Positions 8,585 to 14,855 of a stretch of 64,000 nt of DNA are shown in pieces (the stretch's first letter is position 1; each line of letters begins with the position of its first letter). This DNA comes from JAGVIE01 sp964520905. Its GTDB lineage: Bacteria; Bacteroidota; Ignavibacteria; UBA10030; SZUA-254. Location: NCBI GenBank assembly GCA_964520905.1, contig CAZFQL010000017.1:1-64000 (forward strand), in the 5' to 3' direction. Under the pieces are notes generated by a model. That model was not told the origin of the DNA and did not search any database. It was given only the letters and a program-made list of their open reading frames with translations. A program made the position numbers and the translations under genes.

Positions 8585-8968
8585 ATGGAAAGGAAAAAAG
8601 ACTTAAAGCATTTTCGCGATCTTGAAGTATATCAGAACGCTTTTAAGTTGTCTATGGATATTTTCAAGGTCACGAAAAGCTTCCCGATGGAAGAAAGATA
8701 CTCTTTAGTTGACCAAATTAGAAGGTCATCAAGGTCGGTTTGTGCAAATCTTGCAGAAGCATGGTGTAAAAGGAAATACATCGCAGTATTTAAAAATAAA
8801 CTGACCGACTCAATGCAGGAAGCATCAGAGACACAATGCTGGCTGGAATTTGCTCTCTCGTGCGATTACATCTCAAAAGATCTTTTTAATAAATTCGACG
8901 ATGAATATGAAAAAATCATCATGATGCTAAACTCGATGGAAAGAAATGCCGATAAATTCTGTTTCTAA
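8585..8968 (+). CDS. Four-helix-bundle protein, S23 / 23S-IVS family (copy A)
   Basis: A 127-residue protein of the TIGR02436 four-helix-bundle family, first known from proteins encoded in 23S rRNA intervening sequences. Hallmarks are 'FRDLEVYQNAFKLSMDIF', 'QIRRSSRSVCANLAEA' and 'ETQCWLEFAL'. The family forms homopentameric helical bundles with a basic face thought to bind RNA or DNA; its cellular role is not settled. The copy is clearly more diverged from copies B and C than they are from each other. It sits between facing low-complexity arms and runs head-on into the MGMT gene, whose stop codon lies in the right arm. Confidence 0.85.
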   Translation: MERKKDLKHFRDLEVYQNAFKLSMDIFKVTKSFPMEERYSLVDQIRRSSRSVCANLAEAWCKRKYIAVFKNKLTDSMQEASETQCWLEFALSCDYISKDLFNKFDDEYEKIIMMLNSMERNADKFCF

Positions 8969-9009
8969 ATATCCCACAACTTCTCAACTTCTTAATTTCT
9001 TAATTTCCC
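8969..9009. repeat. Right low-complexity arm of S23 cassette A
   Basis: Pyrimidine-rich tract (CTTCTCAACTTCTTAATTTC) that is roughly the reverse complement of the left arm. It contains the stop codon of the adjacent minus-strand MGMT gene (TAA at 9002-9000). Confidence 0.6.
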
Positions 9010-9521
9010 ATGTTATGCTTCTCCAAATCCAATAAAAATTTCTTCCTCCACAACTTACCGCCATAACCGCGTAAATTTCCATTGGCTTCGATGACACGAT
9101 GGCATGGAATAATTATCGGCAGATAGTTCGCGCCGTTCGCACGCCCGACAGCACGCGCCGCACCGGGTTTACCGAGTCGTTTCGCAATTTCGCCGTAAGA
9201 GCAAGTTTCACCGTAAGGTATTTTCATCAGCTCAAGCCAATCTAATATTTCGAATTTCGTACCCTGCAGATCAAGCTTCAATGAAAATTTCTTCCGTTTA
9301 TCTTGAAAATATTCATTCACCTGCGATTCCATTTTATCTATGAATTTGTTCGTCCCTTCCTCCATATTCACCTTGTGGCGCTTTTCAACCCTCGTTTTTA
9401 TTCGCTTAACTCCTCCTCTATCGAGGAATTCATAAATACAGCAGCCCTTAGGTGTTGCGCCTGCGACAAATTTTCCTATGGGTGAATCTACAATTTTATA
9501 AACGATTTTTCCCGTTTCCAT
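9000..9521 (-). CDS. ogt: Methylated-DNA--protein-cysteine methyltransferase
   Basis: A 173-residue O6-alkylguanine-DNA alkyltransferase that moves the alkyl group from guanine or thymine to its own Cys140 in 'IIPCHRVI', a suicide reaction. The 'SYGEIAKRLGKPGAARAVG' recognition helix with its arginine finger and the 'GNLRGYGG' loop are intact. Its start overlaps the end of the Ada-type gene by 26 bases, so the two are translationally coupled and together equal a split Ada protein (the AdaA/AdaB arrangement). Its stop codon falls in the right arm of S23 cassette A. Confidence 0.93.
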   Translation of the reverse strand: METGKIVYKIVDSPIGKFVAGATPKGCCIYEFLDRGGVKRIKTRVEKRHKVNMEEGTNKFIDKMESQVNEYFQDKRKKFSLKLDLQGTKFEILDWLELMKIPYGETCSYGEIAKRLGKPGAARAVGRANGANYLPIIIPCHRVIEANGNLRGYGGKLWRKKFLLDLEKHNMGN

Positions 9522-10053
9522 TTAATTTCCCCGGTGTGTAACCATATTGTTTAATGAACGCATCGCGAAAGCCGCTCGCCGATTCGAAACCGCATTCGTA
9601 TGCTGTTGTTAAGTAATCTTTTCCTTTTTCAATGAGGGTGCGGGCATACTCCAACCGAAGCTCCCGGTGAAATGCCGTCGGTGTCGTTCCCATATAAGCC
9701 TTAAAATATCTTCGGATTGTCGATATATCAACGTTTGCAATTTCTGCCAACTCATCTTCTGTGATCTTGCGTGTTATTTCTTTCTTCATAATATCAAGAG
9801 CTTTTCTCCACCACTCCGGGTGAACATCGGGAAAAAATTCCGAGCGGCATCTTTTACAGCCACGGAATCCTGCGGCAACAGCTTTCTTCCTTGATGGTAA
9901 GAACACGACATTTTTCAGCATCGGCGTCTTCGCCTTGCAGGATGGAACACAATATATACCTGTCGTTTTCACACAGACATAAAACTTACCATCGTAACTG
10001 GCGTCGTCAGTTAGCATTGCAGCGACCATCTTATCGTATGTTAAATGTTCCAT
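9496..10053 (-). CDS. adaA: Ada-type methylphosphotriester acceptor / AraC regulator
   Basis: A 185-residue protein from this start: N-terminal Ada zinc domain (1-75) and C-terminal AraC-type helix-turn-helix (about 85-180). The zinc cysteines are Cys35, Cys39, Cys66 and Cys69; Cys35 in 'TGIYCVPSC' corresponds to E. coli Ada Cys38, which accepts methyl from DNA phosphotriesters and switches the protein to an activator. It lacks the O6-methylguanine domain, supplied by the overlapping downstream gene. I chose ATG 10053 because a longer start at 10095 lies inside a perfect hairpin and adds residues without family similarity. Likely autoregulated. Confidence 0.9.
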   Translation of the reverse strand: MEHLTYDKMVAAMLTDDASYDGKFYVCVKTTGIYCVPSCKAKTPMLKNVVFLPSRKKAVAAGFRGCKRCRSEFFPDVHPEWWRKALDIMKKEITRKITEDELAEIANVDISTIRRYFKAYMGTTPTAFHRELRLEYARTLIEKGKDYLTTAYECGFESASGFRDAFIKQYGYTPGKLNGNGKNRL

Positions 10054-10063
10054 GATTATCTCT

Positions 10064-10114
10064 ATGTGCGACTCACTTTCTGGCGAAGCTCTCAATGAGA
10101 AGTGAGTCGCACAT
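10064..10114. promoter_or_regulatory. Perfect 15-bp inverted repeat in the adaA leader
   Basis: ATGTGCGACTCACTT (10064-10078) faces AAGTGAGTCGCACAT (10100-10114) across a 21-base spacer, ending 11 bases before the adaA ATG. It could be an operator, a leader hairpin that limits translation, or a dispersed palindromic repeat. It has no T-run on the adaA side, so it is not a standard terminator. Confidence 0.6.
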
Positions 10115-10142
10115 TTAAGCTACCATTATTATTCTAAAAATT

Positions 10143-11396
10143 CTACCGATTTTCGGGCAGGTAATTTAAATAATAAACAAACAGACCAAACGCTCGGGCG
10201 GCTTCACCCTGTGCATGTACTGTTCCTACTTCATCAACACCATATCCATCTTCACCACCATAAGGATTCCATCCATTTCTGATTCCATGGTCAGTTTCAC
10301 GGTGAAGTGTTAAACTCGCGGCTCCATGATGATTAGTCCAAACATGTTCCAACATCTTCTCTATCTTAGCAGGAATATCCTGAAGCTCGTCCGGTGCAAT
10401 CGCGTAAGCATCTAAAAGAAAATTCACAAAGGCACCGTTTCCATCCATCTGGATCTGATAAAAATCTTGAGGATCAACCCAGCCGTTGGCGGGATCCATT
10501 ATTCTTTTTGCAGTCTCAACTACAATTTTCTTGTATTTAGGATCCTTTGTTACACGATACAACGCTGCACCGATTGTGCAATAACCTGCACCTTGCCAAG
10601 GGACTTCATTCCCGAATGCAGCACGTCCCTTCTTCCCTTCCCATTTTCCGCTACCTTGGTACAATATTTTTTCAACGCCGGGATATTTTTTATCGCCGTC
10701 CCAAACAAGCAGTGCATCATCAAGGAACCGTTTCTCGCCTGTTATCTCATACAACCAACACGCGACAGTTACCATCTGATTCATATTACTGTTTGTAAAA
10801 ATGTTTTCTTGAACATCTGCCTTCGGAGACCAGTTGTACCAGCTCCAGTATCCGTTATGATTGGAAAGTCGCCCTTCATTTCGTGCTTCGTCGTACCGTT
10901 TTTTTGCATCTTGAATCAACGAATAATTTTTCCTTCCTGTGAAATCCCACCAATAAAACTCGGCAAGGCAAATCCACGCCCGATCATCAACCCATGTGCC
11001 TTCGCACATCTTTCGCATATCATGTTCGATGGTGTGAAAACGCAAAAGTGCCGAATCTTTCGTGACTGCGAACAGATACGCATCTCCGATTGCACCGTAC
11101 GCACCCTCCCAACATGGCGTGTAAACATTATGAAATTGCTCATCTACTGCCTTCGCCCTCTCGATCCATTTTTCTACTGACCGAATATTTTCTGTTGTCG
11201 GTTTGGATTGTTGGCTATTGCTTTTTGATGTTGGTGTATTCGCCTCAGGTTGCTCGCTTACTTTCCATACAAATATCACAACGATCACAATAGCTACAAT
11301 CCCGGCGATTATATATAGATTCTTCCGACCGCCAGATTGTTTTGGTGGGGTTGGTTCTCTGTGCTGATTCCTTTTATGATGTTTACCTTTTGTCAT
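10143..11396 (-). CDS. Membrane-anchored GH76-like (alpha/alpha)6-barrel protein
   Basis: A 417-residue protein with a basic N-terminus, one membrane helix (about 27-44), a low-complexity Ser/Thr/Gln linker (about 47-68) and a large extracytoplasmic helical domain. The repeated Trp/Tyr-rich helices and the 'WVDDRAWICLAEFYWW', 'WYNWSPKADVQEN' and 'QMDGNGAF' motifs resemble glycoside hydrolase family 76 (endo-alpha-1,6-mannanases) and related six-hairpin glycosidases. An Asp-Asp pair typical of GH76 is present in the first motif. The substrate is unknown. The N-terminal helix could act as an uncleaved anchor. It is likely a single gene. Confidence 0.68.
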   Translation of the reverse strand: MTKGKHHKRNQHREPTPPKQSGGRKNLYIIAGIVAIVIVVIFVWKVSEQPEANTPTSKSNSQQSKPTTENIRSVEKWIERAKAVDEQFHNVYTPCWEGAYGAIGDAYLFAVTKDSALLRFHTIEHDMRKMCEGTWVDDRAWICLAEFYWWDFTGRKNYSLIQDAKKRYDEARNEGRLSNHNGYWSWYNWSPKADVQENIFTNSNMNQMVTVACWLYEITGEKRFLDDALLVWDGDKKYPGVEKILYQGSGKWEGKKGRAAFGNEVPWQGAGYCTIGAALYRVTKDPKYKKIVVETAKRIMDPANGWVDPQDFYQIQMDGNGAFVNFLLDAYAIAPDELQDIPAKIEKMLEHVWTNHHGAASLTLHRETDHGIRNGWNPYGGEDGYGVDEVGTVHAQGEAARAFGLFVYYLNYLPENR

Positions 11397-11532
11397 TGAA
11401 GTCAGTTATTCTGATTTAATAAATGTCAGTAGATTTTTCGGATATTGCAAATACTTTTCTCATTGGTATTTGAAATTAATTCCCCTTTTCCCGATATTGA
11501 CCATGATTTACATGATTAACTCGATTCGCACG

Positions 11533-11718
11533 ATGAATACAAAGAAGAAATTTGATTTAAAAGAGAAACTTCCTGCCTATTGCGATTATAATTGCAAGTA
11601 TGCCGCATTTGCGCCAGAGGATTTCATCGGTGCATGCAGGCGCGAGCAGGCGGTGTATTGCAAGTTAGTTGATAAATTTAACAACAAGAATTCAAAGTGC
11701 TTAGTGAAGAAACAATAG
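11533..11718 (+). CDS. Small cysteine-rich hypothetical protein
   Basis: A 61-residue protein from ATG 11533 (an upstream in-frame ATG at 11470 would add 21 poorly conserved-looking residues). Five cysteines in 'YCDYNCKYA', 'GACRREQAVYC' and 'SKCL' have the spacing of a small metal-binding or disulfide knot, and the rest is basic. No signal peptide. I do not recognise a named family. It is the first of a run of short plus-strand genes in an otherwise minus-strand neighbourhood. Confidence 0.5.
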   Translation: MNTKKKFDLKEKLPAYCDYNCKYAAFAPEDFIGACRREQAVYCKLVDKFNNKNSKCLVKKQ

Positions 11719-11723
11719 CTCTG

Positions 11724-11805
11724 CGTCATGCTGACATGATCTTAGTCAGCATCTGATCTAGGCATGCCTGGTTCAGATCCCGACCAGAAACATGTCGGGA
11801 TGACG
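11724..11805. repeat. Nested palindromic repeat, cloverleaf-like
   Basis: An 82-base element with an outer 6-bp stem CGTCAT (11724-11729) / ATGACG (11800-11805) enclosing an 8-bp hairpin ATGCTGAC (11728-11735) / GTCAGCAT (11745-11752), a 10-bp palindrome AGGCATGCCT (11760-11769) and a second 8-bp hairpin ATCCCGAC (11777-11784) / GTCGGGAT (11794-11801). It resembles dispersed palindromic repeats of the REP/MITE kind; no second full copy is in this window. Confidence 0.6.
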
Positions 11806-11871
11806 GGAATGTGCAACCTTAGATAAGGTCAAAAACAAAGAAAATAAAAACATCATAATAAGGAGTTCATT

Positions 11872-12147
11872 ATGACAAATGGAGCAGTGGCAGCGGCGAC
11901 AGCCGCAGCAAATGCAATCAAAGCATCAGGGGCGATTGTGCGTATCGAGTCAAAAGATTTTCAATCCATAGTTACAAAAAGCGAGAAACCCTTAGTGATT
12001 ATTTCTGAATTCAAATTCTTCGGTACATATTATAAATATCTCACCGGTTACAAAGGATTTGTGTTCTACACGAAAACCAGAACTTCGCTCGACTTTGGCA
12101 GCAATGTTGAGTTGATGACGGCAAGAAGTATCTGGATACCGAGTTAA
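11872..12147 (+). CDS. Conserved hypothetical protein, 91 residues
   Basis: A short protein with an Ala-rich N-terminal helix (residues 2-20: AVAAATAAANAIKASG) followed by an alpha/beta region with 'VRIESKDFQSIV', 'PLVIISEFKFFGTYYKY' and 'GFVFYTKTRTSLDFG', ending in a 'SIWIPS' strand. AGGAGT before the ATG is a good ribosome-binding site. I recall similar small proteins in Bacteroidota but no function. The Ala-rich start is not a signal peptide, since it lacks basic residues. Confidence 0.6.
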   Translation: MTNGAVAAATAAANAIKASGAIVRIESKDFQSIVTKSEKPLVIISEFKFFGTYYKYLTGYKGFVFYTKTRTSLDFGSNVELMTARSIWIPS

Positions 12148-12212
12148 AAGATAAATAGTATGCTCTACAGCGCAATTGAGTACGGGATACTTTCGATGGC
12201 GGCGTTTGTGTG

Positions 12213-12292
12213 GGAGTGAATTGATTTTCATCTCAGTAAGTTTTATATTTTTGTCATGTTATCATAACTATTAGTTATAATAACGCAATGCG
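12213..12292 (+). promoter_or_regulatory. 80-bp direct repeat R1 with sigma70-like promoter
   Basis: First copy of an 80-base unit found again at 12715-12794, about 80% identical by eye. It holds TTGTCA (12251-12256) and TATAAT (12276-12281), 19 bases apart, then a conserved 'AACGCAATGCG' near the expected transcript start. It precedes the 104-residue gene by 36 bases. Confidence 0.6.
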
Positions 12293-12328
12293 CAAGTGCT
12301 ATAATCATTACAATGGAGAAAGATAATC

Positions 12329-12643
12329 ATGTCAAAAGATATCAGCTTTGATCTCAAGGGCAATAATTTGTATAGTGCTTTGCTCTATACTACAATCCAC
12401 AGTAACGCTCTTCTCGCAGCAACACTTCATTTGCAGTCAGAAATCTTGGCTAAGCTGAACGATTGCGAGAAGTCCGAAACTTTTGAATACGCGTACACAC
12501 TTTACGAGGAGTTCTTGAGAGACGCTCAGATGGACATTGTCGCAAAGTATGGAGATATTCCGATAGACATCTCGAAGCTGACTTCTTTAACCAAGCGTAA
12601 AGGTGGATCGGATCAACCTTCACCCTCAACCCCAAATAAATAG
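12329..12643 (+). CDS. Hypothetical protein, 104 residues
   Basis: A mostly helical, acidic protein with no signal peptide or membrane segment. Two helices (about residues 14-45 and 50-75) could form a coiled-coil hairpin, followed by a disordered Ser/Pro/Lys tail ('KRKGGSDQPSPSTPNK'). A GGAGAAAG ribosome-binding site lies before the ATG. I do not recognise the family. It shares its upstream 80-bp sequence with the next gene, which suggests common regulation or a duplicated promoter. Confidence 0.55.
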   Translation: MSKDISFDLKGNNLYSALLYTTIHSNALLAATLHLQSEILAKLNDCEKSETFEYAYTLYEEFLRDAQMDIVAKYGDIPIDISKLTSLTKRKGGSDQPSPSTPNK

Positions 12644-12714
12644 AAGGTTTAGCTTTCATCATCATTCGCAGTTGTTGCACAAAACAAAGAATGCTCTTGC
12701 GCACGAGCGCAACA

Positions 12715-12794
12715 GGAGTGAATTGATTTTCACCTTGGTAAGTTTTATATTCTTGACATGTTTTCATCATAATTGGCTGTAATAACACAATGCG
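12715..12794 (+). promoter_or_regulatory. 80-bp direct repeat R2 with sigma70-like promoter
   Basis: Second copy of the R1 unit, offset by 502 bases. It carries TTGACA (12753-12758) and TGTAAT (12778-12783), again with 19-base spacing, then 'AACACAATGCG'. It precedes the SEC-C gene start by 51 bases. Confidence 0.6.
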
Positions 12795-12845
12795 TATACA
12801 AGTAGTTGTATGCCATACTGCTTACTGGATCATTTGGCGTCGCAA

Positions 12846-13565
12846 ATGACAAAGATCGGAAGGAATAATCCTTGTCCTTGTGGAAGTGGACGAAAATTCA
12901 AGAGGTGCCACGGGTCTGGTGAATTCACATCAGCAGTAACCAAAACTCTTGCTGAAGAGTTTGGGTCATTTGGAACCCGACCTCTTGAACAAGCAATAGC
13001 GAATACGCCAAAAAAGAATGTAGATGAAATTGTTAGTCAAATTAATGAACAAAGAGCGAATAACAATCGTCCATTGCCCTCTCATTTGCTAATAAGCATT
13101 GGGGATATTCCCAATTTGGCCACTCGGCATTTCCTTGTGGATACGTGCGCAGCACTGGTAGATCAAAACTGGTGCGGCCGATCTGAGATGTGCATCTATT
13201 TTGCGGCACTGATGCGACACGGATTAAATCAGCTTCGTCAAAAGGTCGTCGTCGAACTCGGCAAAGCAAAGTATTCAGGCGGGGCACAATCCTTTGAATG
13301 GGATCACGCTTGGGTTAAACAAACCGAAGATCTTTACCTCATCGACGGCAACATCGACGCATTACAGGAGAATCCATTTGTGGCTGACGGTATCACTCCA
13401 CTCCCTTTCTGGGGACCCGTTGACCAAATGCCGAAAGATCGCATTTTCAAAGTTGAACGGATTCTACCGCCAGATAGGGATGAAATTGAACTGGACGCAG
13501 AACCAATCCGCATGTGGAAACAGGATCTTGAGAAAAAGCTAGAACACTTTACCATGGCAAAGTGA
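12846..13565 (+). CDS. SEC-C zinc-motif protein with transglutaminase-like domain
   Basis: A 239-residue protein from ATG 12846; an ATG at 12810 would add 12 unrelated residues. The N-terminus is a SEC-C zinc motif (Cys10, Cys12, Cys21, His22 in 'PCPCGSGRKFKRCHG'), as found at the end of SecA and in many small proteins that contact nucleic acid or ribosomes. The body contains 'WCGRSEMCIYFAALMRHGL' (Cys110 or Cys116), 'DHAWV' (His154) and 'YLIDGNID' (Asp167/Asp171), in the order and spacing of a transglutaminase/papain-like Cys-His-Asp triad. The second assignment is my inference and needs a profile search. Its upstream region is the R2 copy of a duplicated promoter. Confidence 0.65.
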   Translation: MTKIGRNNPCPCGSGRKFKRCHGSGEFTSAVTKTLAEEFGSFGTRPLEQAIANTPKKNVDEIVSQINEQRANNNRPLPSHLLISIGDIPNLATRHFLVDTCAALVDQNWCGRSEMCIYFAALMRHGLNQLRQKVVVELGKAKYSGGAQSFEWDHAWVKQTEDLYLIDGNIDALQENPFVADGITPLPFWGPVDQMPKDRIFKVERILPPDRDEIELDAEPIRMWKQDLEKKLEHFTMAK

Positions 13566-13635
13566 GTTCACATCGATCTATTCGATGCACAGCATATGAC
13601 AGCACCATATTTAAAGATGACACAGACGAAACAAA

Positions 13636-14589
13636 ATGAATAATACATGGAGTAAACCTTCACTATTTGAAAATACCATTTTCGATGGTATTAATATTTC
13701 AATGATTAATTTCGTGACACGATATGAGAAGGACATTCCCAACTTAACAAATACAAAAGATTTAATGTGCTTTTCAGATTACAGCGGAGAAGAGTCAAAC
13801 GCAAATTATTATTTGTATTCATTTCTTATCATTGATGGTGATAGAATTGGTGAATGGGACAAACTTAGGACTATACTAAGACAAGATATGCTTCCTGACA
13901 AAAGAAGGATTTCATTTAAAAACTATAGGGATAAATTAAGCCAAAAATATATTAATGAGTTTATAAAATTAGCTGATAAGCTACCTGGTTATTTATTCTT
14001 ATTTGCTTTTGATAAGAAAATAAATTCAATATTTTCAAAAGATACCCCTTTAAATCTTGAAAACCCTGAATTCCAAAAGTACCAGAACTGGACAAGAGAT
14101 ACATTAGAAAAAACTTTTAGAATAATACACTTAATAAGTTTTTTTGTTGCAGGATTATCAAAAGAAAATCAGAATTTGATATGGATAACAGATAATGATA
14201 AAATTGCAGCAAATAAGGAACGAATAATACAATTAACAGAGTTATTTTCATATGTATTGACATCATATTTAAAACATAATCTAGGCCATATCCGAGTTGG
14301 CACGACTCTATCAGATGATGGTTCAAGATTAATTGAAGACTTATGTTCAATTCCTGACTTGGCAGCAGGGACCTATTCGGACCAATTAAAGACAACTAAA
14401 GATAATTTTGGAAAGGAGATAATTAATGTTTTTTGGATAGGTTCTCCAGATTTTAAAAAAAAGACAACAGATTTAACACGGTGGTTAGTGTCATCACGAA
14501 AAAATCTTTGCCGATTATGCTTTAAATTTGACAAAACTGAAAATGACAAAGTAGATGTTGGATTCTATCATTTTTTTGACAGAAATTGA
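13636..14589 (+). CDS. DUF3800-like (RNase H-fold) protein
   Basis: A 317-residue protein. Acidic motifs fall in the order expected for the DUF3800 family: 'FSDYSG' (Asp48) after a first beta-strand, 'IWITDND' (Asp186/Asp188), and 'RLIEDLCSIPDLAAG' (Glu234, Asp235, Asp241). DUF3800 proteins are predicted RNase H-like nucleases often found in accessory or defence regions; the activity is not established. The gene is markedly more AT-rich than the SEC-C gene before it or cstA after it, a sign of recent transfer. It is longer than most DUF3800 proteins and the similarity is motif-level only. Confidence 0.55.
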   Translation: MNNTWSKPSLFENTIFDGINISMINFVTRYEKDIPNLTNTKDLMCFSDYSGEESNANYYLYSFLIIDGDRIGEWDKLRTILRQDMLPDKRRISFKNYRDKLSQKYINEFIKLADKLPGYLFLFAFDKKINSIFSKDTPLNLENPEFQKYQNWTRDTLEKTFRIIHLISFFVAGLSKENQNLIWITDNDKIAANKERIIQLTELFSYVLTSYLKHNLGHIRVGTTLSDDGSRLIEDLCSIPDLAAGTYSDQLKTTKDNFGKEIINVFWIGSPDFKKKTTDLTRWLVSSRKNLCRLCFKFDKTENDKVDVGFYHFFDRN

Positions 14590-14855
14590 AAAAATATAGT
14601 AACTAACAAGCAGTTATACAGTATAAGGGTTTCAGTTTTATCCCAAGCGCATCTCTCACAGTAATTTCTGTAACGGGTGATACGAACGCAGTTCCGTATT
14701 CCCCTACGGCGCATACAGCCAGACGTTATTTCTAAAATCCCAAAGACTATATTCACTCACCATTTTTCATACATCTATAATTACACCGTATTGTATTGCA
14801 ACTTAGCAGCACCCATACATCGGCGGTGTGAAGTTTTTATCGGAGGAACACTTCT

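Noticed and set aside
8585..8968. S23 gene as evidence of a 23S rRNA gene nearby
   Set aside because: No rRNA sequence flanks any of the three copies; they lie between protein genes.
10467..11180. Open frame of 237 codons on the plus strand inside the GH76-like gene
   Set aside because: It is antisense to a gene with clear domain structure, has no family motif and no plausible ribosome-binding site.
12161..12220. 19-codon frame inside the R1 upstream region
   Set aside because: Too short, no conserved counterpart in R2, where the same area is out of frame.
14590..14855. Possible integron attC site after the DUF3800-like gene (TAACAAGC ... ACGTTAT)
   Set aside because: The ends do not fit the RYYYAAC/GTTRRRY core rule, inner arms do not pair well, and no integrase is in the window.
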